From positions 564,033 through 628,032 of the forward strand of contig NZ_POQS01000003.1 of the NCBI RefSeq assembly GCF_002885955.2: DNA of 64,000 nucleotides, given 5' to 3'. The stretch's first letter is position 1. The number at the start of each line of letters is the position of its first letter. Source of the DNA: Achromobacter pulmonis (GTDB lineage: Bacteria; Pseudomonadota; Gammaproteobacteria; Burkholderiales; Burkholderiaceae_B). Positions 1 to 9,045 of this stretch are shown here, in pieces. Made by a program: the position numbers and the translations under genes. Below the pieces are notes generated by a model that worked only from the letters and a program-made list of their open reading frames with translations, was not told the origin of the DNA and searched no databases.

Positions 1-243
1 GTGCCGCGTGTAGAACACCGATTCGCGCGTGCGCACGGCGATGCGGTCCAGCACGGGCAGCAGGCCCAGTTCGTCCAGCTCGCGCGTGGCGTGGGGCAGC
101 AGATTGATGCCCACGCCCAAGGGCCTGATTTCGCGCACCGCCTCATAGACGCGGCAGGCGATGCCGGCCTGGTGCAGGCTCAGCGCCAGGACCAGGCCGC
201 CGACCCCGGCACCGATGATGACCACATCGGTATCTGTTTTCAT
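1..243 (-). CDS. FAD-dependent aromatic monooxygenase, N-terminal fragment
   Basis: Only the first 81 codons lie in the window; the gene continues past the left edge. The start at 243 is followed by a Rossmann dinucleotide-binding motif (VIIGAGVGGLVLALSLHQAG, about residues 8-27) and then GVGINLLPHA. Both are typical of class A flavin hydroxylases of the PhzS/salicylate hydroxylase type. It follows the fumarylpyruvate hydrolase stop codon by 2 nt, so it is the third gene of a gentisate operon. The likely role is hydroxylation of a benzoate such as 3-hydroxybenzoate or salicylate to gentisate in the cytoplasm with NAD(P)H and O2. The substrate is inferred from neighbours only; the substrate-binding part is not visible. 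Confidence 0.8.
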   Translation of the reverse strand, partial: MKTDTDVVIIGAGVGGLVLALSLHQAGIACRVYEAVREIRPLGVGINLLPHATRELDELGLLPVLDRIAVRTRESVFYTRH

Positions 244-245
244 GG

Positions 246-944
246 CTACGCCACCTGCACGCTGAGCGTGCCCAGGCCGTCGACGCCGCCGACCATGCGG
301 TCGCCGCGCACCACCGGGCCCACGCCCTCGGGCGTGCCCGTGTAGATCAGGTCGCCGGGCTCCAGGCGGAAGTAGCGGGAAAGATAGGAGACCGTCTCGG
401 CGACCGACCAGATCAGCTTGCCGATGTCGCTGCGCTGCTTGTCGGCGCCGTTGACCTGCAGCCAGATGGCGGCGCGGCCGATGTCGGGCACCGAGGCGGC
501 GGGGTGCAGCGGGCCGATGGGGCCGCTCTGGTCGAAGGCCTTGCCCAGTTCCCAGGGGCGGCCGGCTTCGCGCATTTTCATCTGCAGGTCGCGGCGCGTC
601 ATGTCCAGGCCCACGGCATAGCCCCAGACGTGTTCGAGCGCCTGTTCGACCGGGATGTCCGCGCCGCCGCGGCCGATGGCCGCCACCAGTTCGATCTCAT
701 AGTGGAAGTTGGCGGTCTCGGGCGGGTAGGGCAGCGTGAGCGTGCTGCCTTCGGCCACCGGCACCACGGCGTCGGCCGGCTTGCAGAAGAAGAACGGCGG
801 TTCGCGGTCGGGATCGAAGCCCATTTCGCGGGCGTGGGCGGCGTAGTTGCGGCCCACGCAATAGACGCGGCGCACCGGGAAGCGCTGGTCGCTGCCGGCC
901 ACGGGCACGGCGACGGGAGCGGCGGGATCGAAGACGTAAGACAT
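246..944 (-). CDS. Fumarylpyruvate hydrolase (FAH family)
   Basis: A 232-residue protein of the fumarylacetoacetate hydrolase fold. The metal ligands expected for the family are visible as E83 and E85 (HYEIEL) and D114 ([10 protein letters not shown]), and the N-terminal lid carries [11 protein letters not shown]. In the gentisate route such enzymes split fumarylpyruvate (or maleylpyruvate directly) into fumarate or maleate plus pyruvate. It lies 73 nt downstream of the gentisate dioxygenase gene on the same strand and 2 nt before the flavin monooxygenase, consistent with one operon. No maleylpyruvate isomerase gene is seen in the visible part. The length is normal for the short bacterial FAH family. 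Confidence 0.9.
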   Translation of the reverse strand: MSYVFDPAAPVAVPVAGSDQRFPVRRVYCVGRNYAAHAREMGFDPDREPPFFFCKPADAVVPVAEGSTLTLPYPPETANFHYEIELVAAIGRGGADIPVEQALEHVWGYAVGLDMTRRDLQMKMREAGRPWELGKAFDQSGPIGPLHPAASVPDIGRAAIWLQVNGADKQRSDIGKLIWSVAETVSYLSRYFRLEPGDLIYTGTPEGVGPVVRGDRMVGGVDGLGTLSVQVA

Positions 945-1017
945 GGATCACCCAAGGAATGGATACGGATACGGGAAGGCCGCCGCCGGCGCGCCGGGCG
1001 CGGCGGCGAGGAAAATC

Positions 1018-2070
1018 TCAGCCGTTGCGGGCTTCGCGCCAGACGCCCAGCGCGTCCTGCACCGGACGGTCGGAGTAGCTGAAGAGCGTGGCGTCTTCCA
1101 GCGCGGCCAGCTCCACCGGCGCCCACGACGGCGCGACGAACACGTCGCGCGGACCGAAGTGGAACTCCTGCTCGCCGATGCGGGCGGTGCCGCGGCCCTC
1201 GACCACGCTATAGACGGTGGAATCGGTGCTGCGGTAGGGCTTGCCCTGGAAGCCGGCCGGCAGCAGCTGCATGAAGGTCGCCATCGTCGGCATCGGATAG
1301 CCGCCGGTGGCCGGGTTCAGGTAGCGCAGCTTCACGCCGTCCCAGGGGTCGAGCTCGCCGTGGCGGTAGAGCTGGTCCAGCGCCTCGCGGCTGCGCTCGT
1401 AGGGATAGTTGAAGATGGGCGAGGTGCCGCCGGCGGCCTGGTGGCGCACCGGCATCATGTTGTGGCCGTAGCGCGCCATGCTGTCGCCTTCGGGGCGGGT
1501 CACGGGCTGGGTGGCGGCGGGATAGTTCTCGGCGAAGCCCGCGTCCAGGAAGCGCAGCAGCGGGATGTCCAGGCCGTCGAGCCACACCACCGGCTCGCCG
1601 CCCTCGGCGGTCTCGGTGTTGCCGTGGTCGTGCCAGGTCCAGGACGGCGTGATGATGAAGTCGCCCGGGTGCATGGTGGTGCGTTCGCCATTGACGGCCG
1701 TGTAGGCCCCGCGGCCTTCGACGATGAAGCGCAGCGCCGATTGCGTGTGGCGGTGGCTGGGCGCGATTTCGCCGGGCAGGATCAGCTGCAGGCCGGCATA
1801 CAGGCTTTGCGTGATGCTGGCCTGGCCGGGCAGGCCGGGGTTTTCCAGGATCAGCACGCGCCGCACCGCTTCCTCGGCGCTGATGAGCGAGCCCGAGGCC
1901 ATGACGTCGTCGCGCACTTCATCGTATTTCCAGATCGCCGGCACGCAGCGCGGCGCAGGTTCGCGCGGCACCAGGTTGTGCAGCGACTCCCACAGGGGAG
2001 CCATGTTCTTCTTGGCGATGCGCGCGTAATACGCGGCGCGATCGGCGGCGGGAAGGCGGCCGTCTTGCAT
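1018..2070 (-). CDS. Gentisate 1,2-dioxygenase
   Basis: A 350-residue bicupin. It matches gentisate 1,2-dioxygenase throughout, with a start region containing [17 protein letters not shown]. The N-terminal cupin holds the Fe(II)-binding His-x-His pair H106/H108 ([11 protein letters not shown]) and the distal H147/H149 region (SWTWHDHGN). The enzyme opens the ring of gentisate between C1 and C2 with O2, giving maleylpyruvate. It is the promoter-proximal gene of a minus-strand operon with the FAH hydrolase and the flavin monooxygenase. It is divergent from a LysR gene starting at 2232, which is the probable regulator. Confidence 0.93.
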   Translation of the reverse strand: MQDGRLPAADRAAYYARIAKKNMAPLWESLHNLVPREPAPRCVPAIWKYDEVRDDVMASGSLISAEEAVRRVLILENPGLPGQASITQSLYAGLQLILPGEIAPSHRHTQSALRFIVEGRGAYTAVNGERTTMHPGDFIITPSWTWHDHGNTETAEGGEPVVWLDGLDIPLLRFLDAGFAENYPAATQPVTRPEGDSMARYGHNMMPVRHQAAGGTSPIFNYPYERSREALDQLYRHGELDPWDGVKLRYLNPATGGYPMPTMATFMQLLPAGFQGKPYRSTDSTVYSVVEGRGTARIGEQEFHFGPRDVFVAPSWAPVELAALEDATLFSYSDRPVQDALGVWREARNG

Positions 2071-2231
2071 GTCTCGTCTCCGGAATATCCGGCTGGCGCC
2101 GGGCCGCTCGTGTGGCGGCTGTGTCCTTATATGGAAACGATTATGCGCAAGGCAGCTATGTGTTTTGAAATGAATTTATCTTATTATCCATACAAAGAAG
2201 AATATACATACCGAGACAAACGAGGGCCTGT

Positions 2232-3167
2232 ATGGACTGGACCCATCGATTGCGCCTGCGCAATCTGAAAATGCTGCTCAGCCTGGCCCAGACCCGCAAC
2301 ATCAGCCACTCGGCCGCGATGCTCAACACCACGCAGCCGGGCCTGTCCAAGTGGCTGAAGGATCTGGAAGACGACATCGGGTTGCCGCTGTTCGAACGCC
2401 ACGCCCGCGGCCTGCGGCCGACGCCGCACGGCGACGTGCTGATCGCGCACGCGCAGCGGGTCGAGGCCCAGCTCGACCGCGCCAGCGCGGACATGGCGGC
2501 GCTGCGCGAAGGCGGCGGCGGCCGCGTGGTGATCGGCGCGTCCGGCGCATCGGCCTCGGACACCGTGCCGCTGGCGGTCCTGAAACTGCTGGAGCGCATG
2601 CCGCAGGCGCGCGTCAAACTGGTCGAGGGCACCACCGACCTGCTGCTGGGCCAGCTGGCGCAGGGCGACCTGGACATCGTGGTGGGCCGCTCCGCGCCCG
2701 AACACCACGACCCCGCCATCCGCTTCGAGGCCCTGTACCTGGAGCCCATCCACCTGGTGGCGCGGCCGCGCCATCCGCTGTTCTCGATCGAGCAGCCGTC
2801 CTGGCAGGACCTGCTTTCGTATCGCTGGATACTCTGGCCCAAGGGCACGCCGATCCGCAACGCCGTGGACGCGGCGCTGGCGGCGGCGGGGCAGGCGCCG
2901 CCGCCCGATCACGTGGAATCCAATTCGGTGACCGTCAACCTCACCCTCATCAACAACAGCGACATGATAGGCGTGGCCTCGCATCGCGCCGCGCTGCGGT
3001 TCACGCAGATGCGGGCCATGCGCGTCATTCCGGTGCGGCTGTCCGGCTTCGGCTCGGTGGCGATGTACTGGCGCGAGGACCAGTTCCGCCCGCTCGCGGT
3101 GCAGCAGGCCATGGCCGCGCTGCGCAATACCGTCGCGGAACACGCTTCGGGCGCGGCGAGGGTGTGA
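2232..3167 (+). CDS. LysR-family regulator, probable regulator of the gentisate operon
   Basis: A 311-residue LysR protein. The winged-helix DNA-binding domain is at residues 10-67 (NISHSAAMLNTTQPGLSKWL), followed by the two-lobed periplasmic-binding-like effector domain. The N-terminus resembles the GbpR subgroup. A GAGGG ribosome site ends about 6 nt before the ATG. It is divergent from the gentisate dioxygenase across a 161-nt AT-rich gap (2071-2231), the standard LysR arrangement, so control of that operon by an aromatic effector is inferred. Its stop overlaps the next start (TGATG). Confidence 0.88.
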   Translation: MDWTHRLRLRNLKMLLSLAQTRNISHSAAMLNTTQPGLSKWLKDLEDDIGLPLFERHARGLRPTPHGDVLIAHAQRVEAQLDRASADMAALREGGGGRVVIGASGASASDTVPLAVLKLLERMPQARVKLVEGTTDLLLGQLAQGDLDIVVGRSAPEHHDPAIRFEALYLEPIHLVARPRHPLFSIEQPSWQDLLSYRWILWPKGTPIRNAVDAALAAAGQAPPPDHVESNSVTVNLTLINNSDMIGVASHRAALRFTQMRAMRVIPVRLSGFGSVAMYWREDQFRPLAVQQAMAALRNTVAEHASGAARV

Positions 3168-3712
3168 TGGACCGCCCGGCCGCGGGCCTGAACGCGCTGA
3201 TCGCGCAATGCCGCAGGCTGGAGGCTGCCTTGTCCGGACGCGAAGACCCGGCCGCCTCGGCCGCGATGCACCGCTTCGTCGAGGCCATGGACGCCTACCG
3301 CGCGCCGCCGGGCATGTGGTCGCCGCTGGCGCTGGCGGTGCTGGTGATGACCGGCGGGCTGGGCGTGGGGATCGGGCTGCTGGACCTGCTGCTGCATGGC
3401 GCAGGATCGGCGCTGGCGGCCTTCGCGCTGGTGCTGGTCTGTGCCTGTATGGCGCTGGCCCTGGCGATCGGCGTGGTCTCGTTCATGGGCGGCTACGCAT
3501 ACGGCCTGGTGCTGCTCAGGCGGCTGGCCCTGGGCCTGATCGTCGTCGGTCTGCTGGGCGTGATCGCCTGGATGCAGGGCGACATGCACGCGGTCGGCCC
3601 GGTGGTGGCGCTGCTGGGCGGACTGGGCGCGTGGCTGGTGCTGAACTGCAACGGCTTTTATGTGTTCGTCGGGTACCAGATGGCGCGGCGTTATCTGGAG
3701 CGGCGGCGGTAA
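3167..3712 (+). CDS. Small four-helix membrane protein of unknown function
   Basis: A 181-residue protein whose ATG overlaps the stop of the LysR gene by one base, so translation is probably coupled. Residues 1-45 are hydrophilic. Four hydrophobic segments follow, at about 50-75, 82-107, 115-138 and 144-168, ending in a basic tail (RRYLERRR). No catalytic motif or recognised family is visible. Possible roles, such as a membrane partner of the regulator or of aromatic acid uptake, are guesses. The gene is supported by the overlap, its GC-rich codon usage and coherent helices. Confidence 0.65.
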   Translation: MDRPAAGLNALIAQCRRLEAALSGREDPAASAAMHRFVEAMDAYRAPPGMWSPLALAVLVMTGGLGVGIGLLDLLLHGAGSALAAFALVLVCACMALALAIGVVSFMGGYAYGLVLLRRLALGLIVVGLLGVIAWMQGDMHAVGPVVALLGGLGAWLVLNCNGFYVFVGYQMARRYLERRR

Positions 3713-3788
3713 GGGTAGTGCGGGAACGTGTCGGGCGGTCAGGCGAGCCATCGCTACATCATGGTCAGGCTCGACCCGGTCAGCTTTC
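3713..3788. other. Non-coding stretch beside the antitoxin remnant
   Basis: Nothing recognisable is seen here. Together with 3789-4111 (broken antitoxin) and 4112-4295 it forms a 583-nt decayed island between the membrane protein gene and the efflux operon, with short overlapping frames and no intact gene. Confidence 0.4.
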
Positions 3789-4111
3789 TCAGCCGCGCTT
3801 TTTGGCCGCTTTGCCGGCGGTCTCGGCTCGGCGGTGCTGAAGGCGAGCTATGGCCTTTGCTGCGGTAAACCCGTCTCGTCGCCGTCCGCGTAACCCTGAC
3901 TGCGCTTCAAATGACATGGACTGCGGGCGCACGGCCATGTCGATTCCCAGCGCCTTCATGACGGCAAGCCTTGGGCGCGCGCGACCACACCGATGGCCTT
4001 GTCGATATAGCCGGCGTCGCCTGTTTCCAGGGCGTCCGTTAGGAATTCCACGATGGCCTCCGGACTGGCGAGGTAGTCGGCGGGATCGAATTCAGTGAAT
4101 GTCTCAGTCAT
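3789..4111 (-). pseudogene. Addiction-module antidote (HigA-like antitoxin) with out-of-frame internal deletion
   Basis: The frame starting at 4111 reads MTETFTEFDPADYLAS then FLTDALETGDAGYIDKAI and VVARAQG. This is the conserved N-terminal half of the 'putative addiction module antidote' family. It stops at 3956 after only 51 codons. The adjacent frame continues with LAVMKALGIDMAVRP, the conserved C-terminal end of the family's helix-turn-helix, and runs to a stop at 3789. The roughly 30 residues that normally lie between (the GLSREALYRSF... recognition helix) are absent. The gene has therefore lost its DNA-binding helix and its frame. A toxin gene, normally just upstream, is not recognisable in 4112-4295. 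Confidence 0.7.
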
Positions 4112-4295
4112 GCTGCGCTCTCCATGTCTGCAAAATCCGATGTTGCCTCAACCGGGCAGTGTTTGGCGGTCATATTTAGCCGGGTCACAGCCAGGCGATG
4201 ACGAATCGGTCGGATAAAGGTGCTTGCTAAAAAAGACCTGGATCGTCTTGCCAAAAAGGGACTGCTGGTTTTCGACCCGGACCGACCGCTCGCGC
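4112..4295. other. Decayed sequence upstream of the antitoxin remnant
   Basis: The RelE/HigB-type toxin gene would be expected here on the minus strand. No frame shows a convincing toxin. A minus-strand frame ends in an overlapping stop and start (TGA/ATG) at the antitoxin start, which is how toxin and antitoxin genes of this family usually join, so a toxin remnant is possible. A plus-strand frame gives a charged run (KVLAKKDLDRLAKKGLLVF) that is not recognised. Confidence 0.3.
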
Positions 4296-5774
4296 CTACT
4301 TCGCCGCCACCTGGTCCGGCGGCACGGGGTTGTCCCAGCCGCCGCCGATGGCGCGGATCAGGCCTACCGCCGAGCGCGCCTGTTCGCCGCTGAGCTGCAC
4401 CGCCACGCGCTGTTGCAGCAGCACGCTGCGGTCGGCTTCGATCACGTCGAGGTAGCTGATGGAGCCTTCGCGGTACTGGGTGTGCGAGAGCCGGGCGGCG
4501 CGCGCGGCGGATTCGACGGCGGCGTCCTGGGCGCGGGTCTGGTCGGCCAGGATGCGCAGGTTGGCCAGGTTGTCTTCCACTTCGCGGAAGGCGTTGAGCA
4601 CGGTCTGGCGATAGCTGGCGACGTCTTCCTCGTAGACGGCGCGGGCGCGGTCCAGGCCGGCCTGGCGGCGTCCGCCGTCGAAGATCGGCATGGACAGCGC
4701 GGCGCCGACCAGCGGGCCGAGCAGGAAGGTGCGGCTGGACCACTGGAAGAGGTTGCCCAGTTCCGAGGACTCATAGCCGAAGGCGCCGGTGATGTCCAGG
4801 CGCGGGAAGAACGCCGACTTGGCCGCGCCGACGCGGGCGTTGGCGGCCGCCATCGCGCGTTCGGCGGCGGCGATGTCGGGGCGCCGCTCAAGCAGGGCCG
4901 ACGGCAGGCCGGCCGGGATGGAAAGCGCCACTTTCTGGATCGGCTGCGGCGGCATGGTGAATTCCGACGGCGCGCGGCCCAGCAGCACCGCCAGCGCATG
5001 CTCGGACGCGGCGCGGCGGCGTTCGATGCCGAGCGCTTCCGATTGCGCGCTGGCCAGTTCGGTCTTGGCGCGGGCCAGGTCCAGTTCGCTGATGTCGCCG
5101 GCGTCGTAGCGGCGCTGGATCAGTTGCAGCGTGTCCATGCGCAGCTTGACGGTCTGGCGGTAGAGCTGCGATTCGGCGTCCTGTTCGCGCACCAGGAAGT
5201 AGGTGGTGGCGACGTCGGCCTGCAGCGCCAGCAGCACCGAGCGGTACAGCGCTTCGCTTTGCTGGGCGTCGGCGCTGGCGGCGTCGTAGGTCGAGGCCAC
5301 GCGGCCGAACAGGTCGGCCTCGTAAGAGACCATGCCCTGGGCGCGCCAGGTGGTCACCGGACTGGTGTCGGCGCCGTCGGGCAGGCCTTGCGAGACGGCC
5401 GAGGGGCGCTGGCGGTTGGGGCCGAAGGCGGCGTCCAGCGTGGGGAAAAAGCCCGAGCGGGCTTCGCGCTGCAGCGCGCGCGCCTGGGTCAGGCGCGCGG
5501 CGGCGGCCTGCAGGTTCTGGTTGGCGCGCTGGGCTTCTTCTTCCAGCTGGTTCAGGCCTTCGTCGTTGAATACCTTCCACCAGGCGCCGCGCAGCGCCTC
5601 TTCCGAGGGCTCGGCGGGTTTCCAGGTGCCGGCCTCGGAGGCGGGCAGGGCGGCTTCCTTGTAGGCCGCGGGCACGGCGGCCGAGGGCCGCTCGTAGGTC
5701 GGGCCCACCGCGCAGCCGGCCAGCGCGAGCAGGAGGGCAAGCAGGGCGGAACCGCGGGTCAGTCTTTGGATCAT
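4296..5774 (-). CDS. RND efflux outer-membrane factor (NodT/OprM family lipoprotein)
   Basis: A 492-residue outer-membrane channel subunit. A lipoprotein signal ends in LALAGC with the lipidated Cys at residue 21, followed by AVGPTYERP, the typical start of NodT-family factors. Two OEP repeats follow, with long helical stretches rich in Ala/Gln/Arg. It would trimerise as a TolC-like duct that lets the pump at 5796-9011 expel drugs across the outer membrane. It is the last gene of the adaptor-pump-channel operon; the gap to the pump gene is 21 nt. Length and order match MexEF-OprN-type systems. Confidence 0.93.
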   Translation of the reverse strand: MIQRLTRGSALLALLLALAGCAVGPTYERPSAAVPAAYKEAALPASEAGTWKPAEPSEEALRGAWWKVFNDEGLNQLEEEAQRANQNLQAAAARLTQARALQREARSGFFPTLDAAFGPNRQRPSAVSQGLPDGADTSPVTTWRAQGMVSYEADLFGRVASTYDAASADAQQSEALYRSVLLALQADVATTYFLVREQDAESQLYRQTVKLRMDTLQLIQRRYDAGDISELDLARAKTELASAQSEALGIERRRAASEHALAVLLGRAPSEFTMPPQPIQKVALSIPAGLPSALLERRPDIAAAERAMAAANARVGAAKSAFFPRLDITGAFGYESSELGNLFQWSSRTFLLGPLVGAALSMPIFDGGRRQAGLDRARAVYEEDVASYRQTVLNAFREVEDNLANLRILADQTRAQDAAVESAARAARLSHTQYREGSISYLDVIEADRSVLLQQRVAVQLSGEQARSAVGLIRAIGGGWDNPVPPDQVAAK

Positions 5775-5795
5775 GATGGCTAATCTCTTGAGAAC

Positions 5796-8700
5796 TCAGG
5801 CGTGGGGCTGCGGAGCGGGCGGCGCTTGCGGGTCCAGGTGCGGCACGCAGACGGGGGCCTCGTGCGGCGCGGCCGAGTGCAGCGGCTTGCCGCCCAGCGT
5901 GCGCAGCAGCACGTAGAACACCGGCGTCAGGAACAGGCCGAACAGCGTCACGCCCAGCATGCCGAAGAACACCGCGACGCCCATGGCGTGGCGCATCTCC
6001 GAGCCGGCGCCGGAGGACAGCACCAGCGGCACCACGCCCATGATGAACGCGATGGAGGTCATCAGGATGGGGCGCAGGCGCAGCCGGCTGGCCTCGATGG
6101 CGGCTTCCAGCGGACCGCGGCCGTTCATCTCCAGTTCGCGCGCGAATTCCACGATCAGGATCGCGTTCTTGGCCGACAGCCCCACCAGCACCATCAGGCC
6201 GATCTGCGTGAAGATGTTGTTGTCGTTGCCGGTCAGGTAGACGCCGGTCAGCGCGGCCAGGATGCTCATGGGCACGATCAGGATCACGGCCAGCGGCAGC
6301 GTCAGGCTTTCGTACAGCGCGGCCAGCACCAGGAACACCAGCAGCACGCTGATCGGGAACACCCACAGGCCGGCGTTGCCCGCCAGGATCTGCTGGTAGG
6401 TCAGGTCGGTCCATTCCATCTTCATGCCGCGCGGCAGGGTCTCGGCGGCCACGCGCTCGGCCGCGGCCTGCGCCTGGTCGGACGAGTAGCCGGGCGCCGG
6501 GCCGCCGTTGATGTCGGCGGCGGTGTAGCCGTTGTAGCGCACCACCATTTCGGGGCCGAAGGTCTGCTTGACCGTGACCAGCGACGAGAGCGGCACCATG
6601 TCGCCGGCGTTGTTGCGGGTCTTGAGCTGCAGGATGTCGTCGGCGTGCGCGCGGAACGGCGCGTCGGCCTGCGCGCGCACCTGGAACACGCGCCCGAAGC
6701 GGTTGAAGTCGTTGACGTACATCGAGCCCAGGTAGATCTGCATGGTGTCGAACACTTCGGTCACGGGCACGCCCAGTTGCTTGGCCTTGACGCGGTCCAG
6801 GTCCACGTCGAGCTGCGGCACGTTGATCTCGTAGCTGGAGAAGGCCGGGCCGAGCTCGGGCGTCTGGCGCGCCTTGGCCAGGAAGGCGGCCTTGGCGCGG
6901 TCCAATTCGGCGTAGCCGGCGGCGCCGCGGTCCTCGATCTGGAACTTGAAGCCGCCCAGCGTGCCCAGGCCCATCACCGGCGGCGGCGGGAACACCGCGA
7001 TGAAGGAATCCTGGATGGCCGCGAACTTCTGGTTCAGCGAGGCCGCGATCGCGTCGCCCGACAGCGCGGCGCTCTTGCGCTCGTTGAAGGGCTTGAGCAT
7101 CACGAACACGATGCCGGCGCTGGAGCTGTTGGTGAAGCCGTTGATCGACAGGCCGGGAAAGGCGATCGCGCTCTGTACGCCGGGCTCTTTCAGGGCGATG
7201 TCGCTCATGCGCCGGATCACCGCGTCGGTGCGGTCCAGCGAGGCGCCGTTGGGCAGCTGCGTGAAGCCGATCAGGTACTGCTTGTCCTGCGCTGGCACGA
7301 AGCCGCCCGGCACCAGGTACGAGACGCCGATGGTGGCGGCCACCAGCACGGCGTACACGCCCATCGCGCCGGCCTTGCGCCGGATCACGCCGGCCACGCC
7401 GGTGCCGTAGGATTCGGAGGCGCGGCCGAACATGCGGTTGAACCAGTCGAAGAAGCGGCCGAACACGCGGTTCATGCCGCGGGTCAGCCAGTCGGGTTTC
7501 TCGTGGTGGCCCTTGAGCAGGATGGCCGACAGCGCCGGCGACAGGGTCAGCGAGTTGAAGGCCGAGATCACCGTCGAGATGGCGATGGTCATGGCGAACT
7601 GCTTGTAGAACTGCCCGGTCAGGCCGGTCATGAAGGCCAGCGGCACGAACACCGCGCACAGCGTCAGCGCGATGGCGATGATGGGCCCGCTGACTTCGCG
7701 CATGGCGCGGTAGGTCGCCTCGCGCGGCGTGAGCCCGGCCGCGATGTTGCGCTCCACGTTCTCAACCACCACGATGGCGTCGTCGACCACGATGCCGATG
7801 GCCAGCACCATGCCGAACAGCGACAGCGCGTTGATCGAGTAGCCGAAGATCAGCAGCAGCGCGAAGGTGCCGACGATGGAGACCGGCACGGCCAGCAGCG
7901 GGATGATGGAGGCGCGCCAGGTCTGCAGGAACAGGATCACAACCAGCACCACCAGCGCGATGGCTTCGAGCAGGGTGTGCACCACCGCCTCGATGCTGGC
8001 GCTGACGAACTGGGTGGGGTCGTATTCGATGCGGTATTCCACGCCCGGCGGGAAGTCCTGGGCCAGCTCGGCCATGGCCGCGCGCACCTTGGTGGAGACG
8101 TCCAGCGCGTTGGCGCCGGGCGACTGCATGATGCCCATGCCGACGGCCTGCTTGTTGTCCAGCAGCGAGCGCAGGCCGTATTCCTGGGCGTCCAGCTCCA
8201 CGCGGGCGACGTCGGACAGGTAGGTCACGGCGCCGTCCGGCGAGGTCTTCAGGATGATGTCGCGGAATTCGTCCTCGGTCTGCAGGCGGCCGCGCGCATT
8301 AACGTTGAGCTGCAGCGGCACGTCGCCCAGCGTGGGCGAGGCGCCGATCACGCCGGCGGCGACCTGCACGTTCTGTTCGCGGATGGCGGCCACCACCTCG
8401 CCGGCGGTCATGCCGCGCTGGGCAACCTTCTGCGGGTCCAGCCAGACGCGCATGGAGTAATTGCCCGAGCCCCACACCGTCACTTCGCCCACGCCCGAGA
8501 TGCGGGCCAGGCGGTCCTTGACGTTCAGGATCGCGTAGTTGCGCAGATAGGTGATGTCATAGCGGTCGTTGGGCGAGATCAGGTGCACCACCAGCGTCAG
8601 CGTGGGCGAGCTCTTGGCCGTGGTGACGCCCAGGCGCTGCACGTCCGGCGGCAGGCGCGGCAGCGCCTGCGACACGCGGTTCTGCACCAGTTGCTGGGCC

Positions 8701-9011
8701 TTGTCGGGATCGACGCCCAGCTTGAAGTTGACCGTCAGCGTCAGATTGCCGTCGCTGTTGGCCTGCGACTGCATGTACAGCATGTCCTCGACGCCGTTGA
8801 TGGATTCCTCCAGCGGCGAGGCGACGGTCTCGGCGATGACCTTGGGGTTGGCGCCGGGGTACTGCGCGCGCACCACGACCGACGGCGGCACCACTTCCGG
8901 ATACTCGGAGATGGGCAGCTGGAACATGGCCAGCAGGCCCGCCAGCAGCACCAGGACGGACAGCACGCCGGCGAAGATCGGCCGGTCGATGAAGAATTTC
9001 GAGATATTCAT
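5796..9011 (-). CDS. RND multidrug efflux pump, inner-membrane subunit (MexF-like)
   Basis: A 1071-residue HAE-1 family transporter. It starts ISKFFIDRPIFAGVLSVLV and contains the hallmark QLPISEYPEVVPP, PGANPKVIAETVA and the proton-relay helix IGIVVDDAIVVVENVERN (Asp-Asp pair). Twelve transmembrane helices flank two large periplasmic loops. It uses the proton gradient to extrude drugs from the inner membrane and periplasm. Overall similarity looks closest to MexF/BpeF-type pumps. It lies 34 nt after the adaptor gene and 21 nt before the outer-membrane factor. The C-terminal tail is Pro/His-rich. Substrates cannot be read from sequence. Confidence 0.95.
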   Translation of the reverse strand: MNISKFFIDRPIFAGVLSVLVLLAGLLAMFQLPISEYPEVVPPSVVVRAQYPGANPKVIAETVASPLEESINGVEDMLYMQSQANSDGNLTLTVNFKLGVDPDKAQQLVQNRVSQALPRLPPDVQRLGVTTAKSSPTLTLVVHLISPNDRYDITYLRNYAILNVKDRLARISGVGEVTVWGSGNYSMRVWLDPQKVAQRGMTAGEVVAAIREQNVQVAAGVIGASPTLGDVPLQLNVNARGRLQTEDEFRDIILKTSPDGAVTYLSDVARVELDAQEYGLRSLLDNKQAVGMGIMQSPGANALDVSTKVRAAMAELAQDFPPGVEYRIEYDPTQFVSASIEAVVHTLLEAIALVVLVVILFLQTWRASIIPLLAVPVSIVGTFALLLIFGYSINALSLFGMVLAIGIVVDDAIVVVENVERNIAAGLTPREATYRAMREVSGPIIAIALTLCAVFVPLAFMTGLTGQFYKQFAMTIAISTVISAFNSLTLSPALSAILLKGHHEKPDWLTRGMNRVFGRFFDWFNRMFGRASESYGTGVAGVIRRKAGAMGVYAVLVAATIGVSYLVPGGFVPAQDKQYLIGFTQLPNGASLDRTDAVIRRMSDIALKEPGVQSAIAFPGLSINGFTNSSSAGIVFVMLKPFNERKSAALSGDAIAASLNQKFAAIQDSFIAVFPPPPVMGLGTLGGFKFQIEDRGAAGYAELDRAKAAFLAKARQTPELGPAFSSYEINVPQLDVDLDRVKAKQLGVPVTEVFDTMQIYLGSMYVNDFNRFGRVFQVRAQADAPFRAHADDILQLKTRNNAGDMVPLSSLVTVKQTFGPEMVVRYNGYTAADINGGPAPGYSSDQAQAAAERVAAETLPRGMKMEWTDLTYQQILAGNAGLWVFPISVLLVFLVLAALYESLTLPLAVILIVPMSILAALTGVYLTGNDNNIFTQIGLMVLVGLSAKNAILIVEFARELEMNGRGPLEAAIEASRLRLRPILMTSIAFIMGVVPLVLSSGAGSEMRHAMGVAVFFGMLGVTLFGLFLTPVFYVLLRTLGGKPLHSAAPHEAPVCVPHLDPQAPPAPQPHA

Positions 9012-9045
9012 GGACGTTCTCGTTGCGCCTGATGGTTCGGGCCGC

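Noticed and set aside
5802..9032. A 1076-codon open frame on the plus strand opposite the efflux pump gene.
   Set aside because: Its translation is rich in His, Gln, Arg and Gly with no domains, a typical antisense shadow of GC-rich coding DNA; the minus strand encodes a full RND pump.
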